Part shown: positions 7,413 to 15,623 of the stretch, piece by piece
Layout: each line of letters opens with the position of its first letter
Position numbering within the stretch: the first letter of the stretch is position 1
From: Sediminibacterium sp.
Lineage (GTDB): Bacteria > Bacteroidota > Bacteroidia > Chitinophagales > Chitinophagaceae
Assembly (NCBI GenBank): GCA_016786865.1
Contig: JAEUVE010000010.1
Location: 62,001-126,000, forward strand
Direction: 5' to 3'
Length of the DNA: 64,000 bases
The notes under the pieces: model-generated
What the model saw: the letters and a program-made list of their open reading frames with translations, nothing else
What the model was told of the DNA's origin: nothing
The model's database searches: none
Position numbers and translations under genes: made by a program

Positions 7413-9524
7413 ATGCACTATATGAAACGTTATGCAATTTTAGTAGCAATCATGTTTTTTTTGTTTGCCAATCGAACAAGCGCACAGCTTTTCCAAAAAG
7501 TACCCACTTTTGATGCCCGGGCAAACAGAGAGGCTGAAAGACTATGGAAAGATGGAAAATTTGCGGAAGCGGAAAAAATGATGGTGGCAGCCTACGAAAG
7601 AACGGGGGTGGTGAATCATATTGGGATACTGGCCCGCCTAAAATGGGAAATAGGTGATGTTAAAGGATACAATGCCGTAGCGGACAAAGTGATACAGCAC
7701 AACCTGAATCAATATGCCAAATCAGATTTATTAATGTACAGGATGGCGGTCCAGGGCAGCCTGGACGATAAATTTACTAAAAACGTAACTCAGGGAGATC
7801 CGATTGTTGGCTTAAAAACCGGGATGGAGTTACTGGATTTATTTGGTGATAAAATAAACGATTCGGAGAATGGATATTTTTATTCTTTTTATTCGAAGGC
7901 GCCAGAGATTGCATTTTTAACAGACGACAAAGCCACGCTGGAAAAGATGCACAGAAAAGTAAGCAGTATAAAGAATGCTAAAATTGCAGAAGTGTATACC
8001 TACGTATATCTGGGCATGGCCAATAAACAATATGATTCTGTCATCGCCAGACTGCTGGATATCGAAAAGAATGGCTCAGGATTTATGGGTTCCAAGTGGG
8101 TTGCCCGGGTTATGCTGGCTACAGTGTATACTTATAAGGGTGATAATGAAGAAGCATTAAAATGGATTGCCGAGGCCAAAAAAAACATCATGACAAATGA
8201 CAGTTTTTTTAAAGATTTATACGGACAAATAGCACTGAATCAGAAAAAATATCCCGAAGCAGTAGAAAAGTTAACAAATGCCTTAAAAGGACGAACTGTT
8301 CTCTGGGCGCATATAGAGCCGGTAAGTAAGTATAAGCTCTATTACCAGCGAGGGCTGGCGTATATGGGCATCAATGAGGTTCAAAAAGCCAAAAAGGATT
8401 TTGAAGCTTCACTTGTATATAATAAAACCTATACGCCCTCCATTAATGCCCTTGCATCACTGGAAGGAAAAATGATCACAGACAGAATAACCGATAAAAC
8501 ACCTCCCAAAATCAGCATACTTGAGCCCGCAGTAACAAGGGGATTAAAAGTAACCACTTCGGCAAAAGATGTAATGGTAAAAGGCCTTGCAGAGGATCCA
8601 TCCGGATTAAAATCTGTTCTGATCAATGGCACATCTGTTTACAGCACGGAGAAAGGAGATTTCTGGGGATCGGTACTTCTGAAAGAGGGCAACAACCAGC
8701 TGACGATTGTTGCAACAGACCTTGCAGGTAACAGTATAGAAGAAATATTTGAGGTGGAAAGACAACAGGCTACAGCCCAAACAAGCAGCGACGATATTAT
8801 TCCGGCCAAACAAAAAGAAGGAAAGAATTTTGCCCTGCTGATCGCCAGCCAGAACTATACAGATCCTGCTATTCCATCCTTAGAGAATCCAATTGCAGAC
8901 GCAGTAAAACTAAAACTGGCATTAAAGAACAACTACAATTTCCAGGAAGAAAATATATACACCCTGTTTAATCCCGACATTTCGGATTTCAGAAAGAAAT
9001 TTCTGCAGATTTCAGAAAACCTGGATCCCGACGACAACCTCATCATATTCTATGCCGGGCATGGTATATGGGTAGACAAAGACAAGAAAGGATATTGGTT
9101 GCTGACCGATGCACAACGAAACGACGTAAATACCTGGCTACCTAATAAGGAAGTGCTGGGCATGATTGCGGAAGTGCCTGCCCGCCACACATTGCTTATC
9201 ACCGATGCCTGTTTTTCAGGATCCGTGTTCAAAACCAGGGGACTGAGTGCAGAAGCCCCGGCAGCCTTGCGCGAAATGTCGGAAAAGATCAGCCGGGTAG
9301 CCATCACATCTGGCAACGATTCAGAAGTACCTGATGAATCTGTATTCATGAAACACCTGATTAAAGCGTTGAATGAAAACAAAGAGAAGTATTTTACGGC
9401 CCAGAAAATGTTTATCACACAGATACTGGAAGCAGTGATGTCCGAAACCAAGACAGAACCGCGTTATGGTACACTCGAGCTGTCGGGGCATGTAGGTGGT
9501 GATTTCATTTTTGTAAAGAAATAA
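7413..9524 (+). CDS. exported TPR / Ig-like / caspase-fold protease (copy 2)
   Basis: This 703-residue paralogue of the first caspase gene has the same order of parts: signal peptide (to about 25, RTSAQ), TPR-like helices (about 30-350), Ig-like domain (about 355-445) and C14 domain. The dyad is present as His550 (YAGHG) and Cys600 (DACFSG). The Ig-like and caspase parts are almost identical to copy 1 in protein sequence, while the TPR half has diverged clearly. DNA differences in the conserved part are largely silent. This points to an old duplication with selection on the catalytic half and different partners for the TPR half. The start could also be the ATG at 7422 (MKRYAIL). Confidence 0.9.
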   Translation: MHYMKRYAILVAIMFFLFANRTSAQLFQKVPTFDARANREAERLWKDGKFAEAEKMMVAAYERTGVVNHIGILARLKWEIGDVKGYNAVADKVIQHNLNQYAKSDLLMYRMAVQGSLDDKFTKNVTQGDPIVGLKTGMELLDLFGDKINDSENGYFYSFYSKAPEIAFLTDDKATLEKMHRKVSSIKNAKIAEVYTYVYLGMANKQYDSVIARLLDIEKNGSGFMGSKWVARVMLATVYTYKGDNEEALKWIAEAKKNIMTNDSFFKDLYGQIALNQKKYPEAVEKLTNALKGRTVLWAHIEPVSKYKLYYQRGLAYMGINEVQKAKKDFEASLVYNKTYTPSINALASLEGKMITDRITDKTPPKISILEPAVTRGLKVTTSAKDVMVKGLAEDPSGLKSVLINGTSVYSTEKGDFWGSVLLKEGNNQLTIVATDLAGNSIEEIFEVERQQATAQTSSDDIIPAKQKEGKNFALLIASQNYTDPAIPSLENPIADAVKLKLALKNNYNFQEENIYTLFNPDISDFRKKFLQISENLDPDDNLIIFYAGHGIWVDKDKKGYWLLTDAQRNDVNTWLPNKEVLGMIAEVPARHTLLITDACFSGSVFKTRGLSAEAPAALREMSEKISRVAITSGNDSEVPDESVFMKHLIKALNENKEKYFTAQKMFITQILEAVMSETKTEPRYGTLELSGHVGGDFIFVKK

Positions 9525-9528
9525 GCCC

Positions 9529-10704
9529 ATGCGCAATTCCGTTAAATGGCTGATCAGTTTTTTTCACGCTTTCCTGCTGCTGTTTTTTGCAATATGGTGG
9601 CAGAGCAGCAGTTTTACCTATGGCGATGAGCGCTTCCTGGTAACCTGGTCGTCCATTTTCAAAAGAGTAGCGCTGCACATAGACGAAGATCCGCCTGCCA
9701 AAGATTATTTGTTCATCAACCTCGCATACGACAAATCATTGATTCCGAGAGAAGAGGGAACCGGCGTGGAAGTGATCACCGACAGAAAGCTATTGGCCGA
9801 TTTTTTTTCGATCCTGCAAAAAAATCAATCAACATACCAGTATGCAGTTTGTGATGTATTACTGAAAGGACAGTCCGAGAACGACAGCGCCCTCCGGCAA
9901 TCTGTTGCGGGAATCAAAAACATCGTGTTTCCCGCCGAAATAACAGACAGCGGCAAAGCCGAATTATCAGTACCTGTTCCGGCAGCCAGTGCAGATTATG
10001 AAATAGCCAGAGAAGGATTTCTGAAGTTCAGGCTCATGCAGCACGGTGAAGCTTCATTACCGGTACACATGTATGAACAGCTCCAACATAGAACCATACA
10101 AAAAACATGGTATGGCTGGGCAGAAGGCAGCAGGCCAATGATCAACTCGATCATTATCGACTATAAGATCCGGCCACACGAATTATTCGAGGAAGGAGAA
10201 TACCCTGTTATGTCTCTCTCCGAACTAATGCTGTTGCCCGAAGAAGTGATCGTGAACGAATTCCTGAAAAACAGGATCATTCTGATGGGCGATTTTGAGC
10301 ACGATGTGCATGAAACCGTTTTTGGACCGGCACCCGGCACACTGATACTACTGAATGTATACCTGAATCTGAAAGACGGAAGACACCTGCTGAATCTGTG
10401 GTGGCTGTTGTTTGTTATAGCCGGTTTTACCGTTTTATCGAGGCAGGTGCTTTTTCCCGGAAAACAGCAAAATGAGCAAGTGGGATCGGGCTGGTGGTTA
10501 TCGCTGCTGCGCGTAGTTACCTTCCTGTCTGTGTTATCTGTGGCATCCTTTCTTTTATTCAACCAGCATATTCAGGTATTGGTACTGGCGCTGTATTTCA
10601 ATATCATCGGGTTTATTCTGCAACTAAAACGGTCCGATCTGGGTTGGCAAAAACTCAAGGATTGGTTCTTAGAATTAAGAGGAATATTTTTTAATTTCAA
10701 ATAA
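9529..10704 (+). CDS. CHASE2-like membrane sensor protein without output domain
   Basis: The protein has 391 residues. An N-terminal membrane segment (about 6-24) is followed by an extracytoplasmic region of about 260 residues with CHASE2 features: FINLAYDKSLIP, then ITDRKLLADFF, then AVCDVLLKG, and near its end IILMGDFEHDVHETVFGPAPGTLILLN. Two or three membrane helices follow (about 285-365), then a short basic tail. CHASE2 domains usually feed a cytoplasmic kinase, cyclase or similar module, but none is present here. The signal may therefore pass to a partner, and the exported proteases and FecR-like protein of the same operon are the obvious candidates. It starts 4 nt after caspase copy 2. 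Confidence 0.75.
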   Translation: MRNSVKWLISFFHAFLLLFFAIWWQSSSFTYGDERFLVTWSSIFKRVALHIDEDPPAKDYLFINLAYDKSLIPREEGTGVEVITDRKLLADFFSILQKNQSTYQYAVCDVLLKGQSENDSALRQSVAGIKNIVFPAEITDSGKAELSVPVPAASADYEIAREGFLKFRLMQHGEASLPVHMYEQLQHRTIQKTWYGWAEGSRPMINSIIIDYKIRPHELFEEGEYPVMSLSELMLLPEEVIVNEFLKNRIILMGDFEHDVHETVFGPAPGTLILLNVYLNLKDGRHLLNLWWLLFVIAGFTVLSRQVLFPGKQQNEQVGSGWWLSLLRVVTFLSVLSVASFLLFNQHIQVLVLALYFNIIGFILQLKRSDLGWQKLKDWFLELRGIFFNFK

Positions 10705-10705
10705 T

Positions 10706-11506
10706 ATGAAAAGAAGTTTTTTATTGATCTGCCTGTTGCCCTTACTGGCACTTGCACAGCCGGAAACCTATTATGTTACTTTCCTGAAAGGAACTGTAAT
10801 TAATCAGCAGACCAAACAGGCCATTAAAATCGGCGACAAGCTGAGTGCAACAGACAAGCTTATTTTCAAGGACTCCCAGGGCAAGCTGGCCTGTATCAGT
10901 CCGGGGAAAGGCCGGTTTGAACTGAGCGGACAAAAACTGCAGGCCGACAAAAGCGGAGAACTGCTGGCCATACTCAAATCCAATCTTCTTCCGGTTACCA
11001 ACACCTACCACTTAAGTACACGTGCCCTGGTATTTGAAGGATATGACCCCAAAACCTATTTCAATGCAGCAGAAACAGGTGAACGGATATTGCTGCTTAC
11101 CGACAAAGCGTTACCGATCATTCCTGCCTGGAAAATTGATGCGGCGCACTTCTTTTTTATTCAATACAACAACAGCAATGGTAAACCAGTAACAAAAAAG
11201 ATTCCCTACTCCGAAAAAGGCCTGCTTTTCAATACAGCTGTTTTTACAGATGAAGCAGGCAATGCCATTGATCAGAAAGTAATGCTCTGTTACCAGGCAA
11301 AAGAGAACGAAAAAGCATATTCACAGGTACTCGCATCATTTCTACCGGTACTGGCCGAAACCAGTTCCATCAAAGAACAATTACAGCTGATCAAAAAATA
11401 CAGTTCAACAACAGACAAGAAGAAACTGCAGGCCGAACTATCGGCACATATCTACACCAATTTTGGGAAGATTGGCGCTGAGGAGCTGGAAATGCTGATG
11501 CAATAG
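10706..11506 (+). CDS. exported FecR-like protein, last gene of the caspase operon
   Basis: This 266-residue protein has a short signal peptide (MKRSFLLICLLPLLALAQ). Residues about 20-75 (VTFLKGTVINQQTK, then IKIGDKLSATDKLIF, then LACISPGKGRFELSG) follow the strand pattern of FecR-type domains, which sense or scaffold in the periplasm. The rest has no recognised domain; the C-terminus is helical and charged. It lies 1 nt after the CHASE2 gene. CHASE2 and FecR proteins are known neighbours in other bacteria, which supports a shared function. The FecR call rests on pattern only and is moderate. Confidence 0.6.
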   Translation: MKRSFLLICLLPLLALAQPETYYVTFLKGTVINQQTKQAIKIGDKLSATDKLIFKDSQGKLACISPGKGRFELSGQKLQADKSGELLAILKSNLLPVTNTYHLSTRALVFEGYDPKTYFNAAETGERILLLTDKALPIIPAWKIDAAHFFFIQYNNSNGKPVTKKIPYSEKGLLFNTAVFTDEAGNAIDQKVMLCYQAKENEKAYSQVLASFLPVLAETSSIKEQLQLIKKYSSTTDKKKLQAELSAHIYTNFGKIGAEELEMLMQ

Positions 11507-11532
11507 GCATATAGCAGCTCCAAACAAAGCGG

Positions 11533-12258
11533 CTACTCAAACAACCAGAACCGATGAAAGTGGGGCTTCACTTTGAAGGTCTTTTTAATGTAGGTTGCAA
11601 TGAAATTCATGGCTTCATCTACATCGTCTGTGAAAAGAATTAGTTTCTTATCATTCTCGGAGATTGCGCCTTTCACCACCATATCCTCAATTACTTCTTT
11701 AAGCGGAGCATAATATTCCGTACCAAACAGCACCACCGGAAAATCATAGATCACTTTAGTCTGGATCAGCGTAATGGTTTCGAACAGCTCATCCATTGTT
11801 CCGAAGCCGCCGGGCAAAATGATGAAAGCATAGGAATATTTAACCAGCAGTACTTTCCGGATAAAGAAATAGTCGAAGGTGATGGATTTGGTAAGATAGG
11901 GATTGGGGCGTTGTTCAAAAGGAAGTTTGATGTTCACACCTACCGAGGTTCCGCCATTTTCAAATGCACCCCGGTTGGCTCCTTCCATGATTCCGGGCCC
12001 GCCCCCGGTCATGGTGGTGAAACCCAGTTCCGATATCATTTTGCCAATCTTCCGGGCATTTTCATAATAGGGATGACCTTCATTAAAGCGGGCGCTGCCA
12101 AATACAGTAATGCATGGGCCAACAAAGTGCAGGGTTCTGAAACCTTTGATAAACTGGGTAAAAACATTCCACGCAAAGACGAATTCCTTTCTCCTGGGCC
12201 GCGGACCTTCCAGAAACACGGGTTCTTTTGCCGGAATAATCCGGTTATTACTATCCAT
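11533..12258 (-). CDS. LOG family protein (TIGR00730 type nucleotide phosphoribohydrolase)
   Basis: This 241-residue protein has a Rossmann-like fold and the two signature motifs of the LOG/lysine-decarboxylase-like family: GGGPGIMEGANRGA (about 85-98) and PGGFGTMDELFE (about 152-163). Characterised members hydrolyse nucleoside 5'-monophosphates to base and ribose 5-phosphate, including cytokinin nucleotides. It is cytosolic, with no signal peptide. It is convergent with the caspase operon (26 bp apart) and divergent from the next gene, so it is probably not functionally tied to the operon. Confidence 0.88.
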   Translation of the reverse strand: MDSNNRIIPAKEPVFLEGPRPRRKEFVFAWNVFTQFIKGFRTLHFVGPCITVFGSARFNEGHPYYENARKIGKMISELGFTTMTGGGPGIMEGANRGAFENGGTSVGVNIKLPFEQRPNPYLTKSITFDYFFIRKVLLVKYSYAFIILPGGFGTMDELFETITLIQTKVIYDFPVVLFGTEYYAPLKEVIEDMVVKGAISENDKKLILFTDDVDEAMNFIATYIKKTFKVKPHFHRFWLFE

Positions 12259-12331
12259 AAAGATGCCTATTTTTAAATCCTGTTCAATTTAGCATATTCA
12301 CCGCATTACCCAACCAAGTAACACGATCCTT

Positions 12332-13675
12332 TTGACGAACAAAATCATCTTCTTCAGTGTGTTCAGCCTGATTTGTTTTGCCGCACAGGCACAACGGCTC
12401 ATCTACCCGGGCAGCTTCCGTTGTTATTCCGGCAACGGACCAGTCATGAACTACTGGAAAGATTCTGCTATCATGCAGCAATTCACCAGCGAACTGGACA
12501 GCCTCCTGCAACAAAAGATGCAACTGCGCCTGCCGCAGCATGCAGCTCCCCGCTTTGTACCTTTTAAAAAAAGCGGAACGGGCCAATCGGATGCGGCTGA
12601 TGCCAACCAATACCCGAAAATAAATATAGACCTGCTTGAATTTTCTACCGAAGGTTACATTCAACAGTTCAATCTGGATATTCGGGATACGGCATTTGTA
12701 AGAGAAGTTGGCTCTATATTTAATCTGCAGCTAACGATTCAGCCCAATGCACAATCAACTTCCCTTAGCCGATCCCTGGAAGTATTCATAAAAAACGGAC
12801 CGGCACAGGGAATGGGATTACCCGTGAACAATCTGCCGGTAACTGCCAGGGGCTTTTCTCAGCTGATGCATAAATCGCTGGAAATACTACTGGATACATC
12901 GGTACTACACGAACAGATAGAAATGAAGGTGAGCCAGCCTTATATCGGAGACAATTTTATATTGGCACAAACGGCAGGAATGCCCAGAACAGAAGTACAA
13001 TCTGCTAACCAGATCAGCCGCTTTACCTTGTTCAATCAGCAGCAGATTCTTCGCTGGGGCCCGCAGGAATACAGAGATATTGTTCTTCGGGGAAAAAACA
13101 AAACAATGCTGGGCACCAGTATGGAAGAAGCCATTAACGAAAACCGGGCTGCCGGTGCCTCCGAGTTTGTGTTTTTACTGCAGGAAGGCAGAGATGTGGT
13201 AGGCGATCAAACCTATCAGCTCATCATGCCGGCGCAACTGAGCGCCCGTGTTGGTCAAGTTCAAACGACTCCTTTTATTCATCCACTTTCGGGTAAATAC
13301 CATCGCCTGGTATCAGGAACAGATACGATTGCACAGTTTTCGATCAGGCGCGATGTGCCCGACCCGGAAAAAAAACTTTTTTTTCATCAGGTATCCAACG
13401 GAACAGACCCGGCATCTTTGTACACCATCGCCGAAACCCCTTCTGTAGTTCCGGTGAGGTACGATTTTCTGGTAGAAGGTGAAATCAACGGGACCCCATT
13501 CAGCATCGGCATCAGCAGTGGTGCGTATATCAGGGAGTTTTTTCTGAACAAGCAGCCAATTTCAATTGCAATAGGCAACAAAGCGCCGGAAAGGTTTGTT
13601 ATCTTCGACGCATCTGTTACAGCAACTGTTTTCAATGCACTGATGCTGATCGGATTTAACAGCTATTTTCAATAA
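12332..13675 (+). CDS. exported protein of unknown function
   Basis: I do not recognise this 447-residue protein. It starts with TTG, chosen because the following residues (TNKIIFFSVFSLICFAAQAQ) form a clean signal peptide. There is no in-frame ATG before about residue 30. The mature part is a mix of helix and strand with no visible catalytic motif. A long Gln/Leu-rich helix lies at about 50-80 (FTSELDSLLQQKMQLRLPQ), and several beta-like segments occur in the second half. It lies 73 bp from the divergent LOG gene and 9 bp before exonuclease III. A role linked to the caspase operon upstream is possible but not shown. Confidence 0.7.
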   Translation: MTNKIIFFSVFSLICFAAQAQRLIYPGSFRCYSGNGPVMNYWKDSAIMQQFTSELDSLLQQKMQLRLPQHAAPRFVPFKKSGTGQSDAADANQYPKINIDLLEFSTEGYIQQFNLDIRDTAFVREVGSIFNLQLTIQPNAQSTSLSRSLEVFIKNGPAQGMGLPVNNLPVTARGFSQLMHKSLEILLDTSVLHEQIEMKVSQPYIGDNFILAQTAGMPRTEVQSANQISRFTLFNQQQILRWGPQEYRDIVLRGKNKTMLGTSMEEAINENRAAGASEFVFLLQEGRDVVGDQTYQLIMPAQLSARVGQVQTTPFIHPLSGKYHRLVSGTDTIAQFSIRRDVPDPEKKLFFHQVSNGTDPASLYTIAETPSVVPVRYDFLVEGEINGTPFSIGISSGAYIREFFLNKQPISIAIGNKAPERFVIFDASVTATVFNALMLIGFNSYFQ

Positions 13676-13684
13676 ATTGATCCC

Positions 13685-14455
13685 ATGCGTATTATTTCTT
13701 ATAATGTAAACGGAATTCGTGCAGCCATGAAAAAAGGTTTTTCTGCATGGATTGCCGATCATCCTGCCGATATCATCTGCCTGCAGGAAACCAAAGCCAA
13801 TAAAGAAGATATAGACCATACTCATTTTGAAAAAGCAGGCTATAACAGTTTCTGGTTTTCTGCACAAAAAAAGGGATACAGCGGAGTAGCCATCCTTACC
13901 CGAATAGAACCCGACCATGTGTATTTTGGAAATGGTATTGAACAAAGTGATTTTGAAGGAAGGGTGATCCGGGCAGATTTTGGAGACATTACCCTGATCA
14001 ATGCCTATTTCCCATCCGGTACCAGTGGAGAAGAACGGCAAGCCTACAAATACCAGTGGCTGGAGGAGTTCAATAACTACCTCGAAGCGCTGAAGAAAAA
14101 ACGGCCCAAACTGATTGTTGTGGGAGATTACAATATTGCACATGAAGTAATTGATATCCACGACCCCAAAGGCAATAAAAACTCCTCCGGATTTTTACCG
14201 GAAGAAAGGGCCTGGATGACCGATTTCCTGAAAAACGGCTGGGTCGACAGCTTTCGGCAACTGCATCCGGAAACCACCGGTGCATACTCCTGGTGGAGTC
14301 AGCGTTTTCCCTCTGTACGGCTGAACAACAAAGGCTGGAGGATCGACTATATCTGTATCACCAAAAATCTCCAGTCCAAACTGAAATCGGCAGCCATTTA
14401 TCCGGAAGTGAAGCACAGCGATCACTGCCCGGTATTTATTGAACTAAAGAAATAA
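13685..14455 (+). CDS. xth: exodeoxyribonuclease III
   Basis: This 256-residue cytosolic enzyme belongs to the exonuclease/endonuclease/phosphatase fold and is of the usual length. It cuts DNA 5' of abasic sites and removes 3' blocks in base excision repair. Motifs in order: start MRIISYNVNGIRA (metal-binding Asn), CLQETKA (metal-binding Glu, about 36), VVGDYNIAH (catalytic Asp and Asn, about 150), WRIDYI (about 220) and SDHCPV (Asp/His pair, about 245). It lies 3 nt upstream of the DUF4286 gene, so the two are likely co-transcribed. Confidence 0.95.
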   Translation: MRIISYNVNGIRAAMKKGFSAWIADHPADIICLQETKANKEDIDHTHFEKAGYNSFWFSAQKKGYSGVAILTRIEPDHVYFGNGIEQSDFEGRVIRADFGDITLINAYFPSGTSGEERQAYKYQWLEEFNNYLEALKKKRPKLIVVGDYNIAHEVIDIHDPKGNKNSSGFLPEERAWMTDFLKNGWVDSFRQLHPETTGAYSWWSQRFPSVRLNNKGWRIDYICITKNLQSKLKSAAIYPEVKHSDHCPVFIELKK

Positions 14456-14458
14456 TCC

Positions 14459-14764
14459 ATGTACATCTATAATATCACCACCAAACTGTTGCACAGCATT
14501 CATGCAGACTGGGTTAACTGGATGAAGGAGGAACATATTCCCGCTGTGATGCAATCCGGCTGCTTTACGGGTTATCAATTTGTGCGTTTGCTGGAAGTGG
14601 ATGAAGACGAAGGCCCCACATTTGCAGTTCAGTTTACTGCAGCTACCAAAGCAGATTACGACCGTTATATCAACGAATTTGCCCCCGTACTGCGGCAGGA
14701 TACTTTTAACCGCTGGGGCAATCAGCTGATCGCATTTCGGTCATTAATGCAGGTTGTGGATTGA
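14459..14764 (+). CDS. DUF4286 family protein
   Basis: This small cytosolic protein of 101 residues begins MYIYNITTKL and contains WVNWMKEEHIPAVMQSG, a layout typical of DUF4286. The family has a ferredoxin-like (dimeric alpha-beta barrel type) shape and unknown function. It is common in Bacteroidota and often sits beside DNA-repair or housekeeping genes. It directly follows exonuclease III. Confidence 0.85.
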   Translation: MYIYNITTKLLHSIHADWVNWMKEEHIPAVMQSGCFTGYQFVRLLEVDEDEGPTFAVQFTAATKADYDRYINEFAPVLRQDTFNRWGNQLIAFRSLMQVVD

Positions 14765-14998
14765 GTGTGGATAGTTTTACAATTTGCAGTTGGCAATTCA
14801 AAATCTTCCTTATATTCCCCTGAAACCCTTATAGGCATTGATTTATAGCTTCTATACGCCCAAAAGTCAATGCTGCAAAGGATTTCAGCATTTTCTACTA
14901 CAAAAATCCGTTGAAAACAACAACAGTATTTTCGCTTCCAGCCCTTTATTTATAGGGGTTTTGGAACAAACAAACTATTAAAAAAAAGAAAGAAAATA
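14765..14998. other. non-coding stretch upstream of the HU gene
   Basis: This AT-rich gap has no credible gene. It contains a weak, imperfect GC-poor hairpin near 14940-14965 (CCCTTTA, then TATAGGGG, then TTTT) that might end transcription from the DUF4286 side. I see no tRNA, no known riboswitch and no repeat. The HU promoter follows it. Confidence 0.4.
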
Positions 14999-14999
14999 T

Positions 15000-15029
15000 T
15001 TTGTTGATCGGTAAAAGCTAATAAATTTG
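15000..15029 (+). promoter_or_regulatory. promoter of the HU gene
   Basis: TTTG at 15000-15003 and TAAATTTG at 15022-15029, 18 bp apart, match both elements of the Bacteroidota housekeeping promoter. The leader to the ATG at 15061 would be about 25 nt. This is the clearest two-part promoter on the plus strand, as expected for a very abundant protein. Confidence 0.7.
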
Positions 15030-15060
15030 TTACGTTAACAAAAACACTAAAAACACTTCT

Positions 15061-15330
15061 ATGAACAAAGCTGAATTAATCGCACACCTGGCTGATGATG
15101 CGGGTATCACCAAAACACAAGCAAACGCTACTTTAGATTCTTTTATCGATGCAGTTACTAAAACACTGAAAAAAGGTGATAAAGTAACTTTAGTAGGTTT
15201 TGGTACTTTCTCTGTATCTAAGCGTGCTGCTCGTACTGGCCGTAACCCTCAGACTGGTGAAACCATCAAGATTAAAGCGAAGAAAGTTGCTCGCTTTAAG
15301 GCTGGTAAAGAATTAAGCGCTAAGCTCTAA
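15061..15330 (+). CDS. HU family DNA-binding protein
   Basis: This 89-residue nucleoid protein begins [21 protein letters not shown] (helical dimer body). It has the [22 protein letters not shown] arm, where the Asn-Pro tip intercalates in bent DNA, and ends [12 protein letters not shown]. It binds DNA without sequence preference as a dimer and compacts the chromosome. Codon use is unusually uniform, fitting high expression. A strong promoter lies before it and a hairpin terminator after it, so it is a single-gene unit. Confidence 0.96.
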   Translation: MNKAELIAHLADDAGITKTQANATLDSFIDAVTKTLKKGDKVTLVGFGTFSVSKRAARTGRNPQTGETIKIKAKKVARFKAGKELSAKL

Positions 15331-15350
15331 TTCCACCTTTAAAAGAATTG

Positions 15351-15377
15351 AACCCCGCTTTATGGCGGGGTTTTTCT
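15351..15377 (+). terminator. rho-independent terminator after HU
   Basis: The arms CCCCGC (15353-15358) and GCGGGG (15365-15370) enclose a 6-nt loop, and TTTTT follows. An A-run before the stem also pairs with the T-run. It lies 20 bp after the HU stop. Confidence 0.85.
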
Positions 15378-15418
15378 ATTTTTACACTTTATTATTCATT
15401 TTTTTATAAACTAATACC

Positions 15419-15544
15419 ATGGGTAGAGGCGACAAAAAAACAGCTAAAGGAAAAAGATTTCAGGGTTCATTTGGTAAGTCAAGACCAGCCAATCCTGCAA
15501 AAGCCAGCAAAGCTGCTAAGAAAACAGCTGTAAAGGCTTCTTAG
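15419..15544 (+). CDS. 30S ribosomal protein THX
   Basis: This 41-residue, very basic protein reads MGRGDKKTAKGKRF, then GSFGKSRP, then a Lys/Ala-rich tail. That is the THX pattern (MGKGDKKT, then GK.F.GS.GK.RP), a small protein that sits in a cavity at the top of the 30S head in Thermus and is common in Bacteroidota. It is too short for most gene callers, and a longer ORF in another frame overlaps it but looks like a chance frame. Terminators on both sides define it as its own transcript. A T-rich stretch at 15371-15409 precedes it, but no clear TAnnTTTG element was found. Confidence 0.9.
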   Translation: MGRGDKKTAKGKRFQGSFGKSRPANPAKASKAAKKTAVKAS

Positions 15545-15552
15545 TAAACTAT

Positions 15553-15592
15553 AAGGGTCGGTTTCGTTTTACGAAACCGACCCTTCTTCTTT
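15553..15592. terminator. strong terminator after THX, possibly bidirectional
   Basis: A perfect 14-bp stem (15553-15566 with 15572-15585) encloses a 5-nt loop and is followed by a pyrimidine-rich CTTCTTCTTTT. It lies between convergent genes (THX and the aminotransferase-like gene) and may serve both, though the T tract is better on the plus side. Confidence 0.85.
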
Positions 15593-15623
15593 TGAGCTCA
15601 CGGATGAGTTTCCGATTAAGCAA

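Noticed and set aside
3848..9524. Caspases as part of a known CRISPR-type (Cas7-11/TPR-CHAT) or gasdermin defence system
   Set aside because: No cas or gasdermin genes are nearby and the caspases have signal peptides, which does not fit cytoplasmic defence effectors.
14765..15060. Small RNA or riboswitch in the gap before HU
   Set aside because: No stable long stem or known riboswitch core is visible; the region is AT-rich and mostly unstructured by eye.
15348..15533. 61-codon plus-strand ORF after the HU gene
   Set aside because: It runs through the HU terminator and overlaps the THX gene in another frame; its product has no family pattern, while the THX frame has a clear one.
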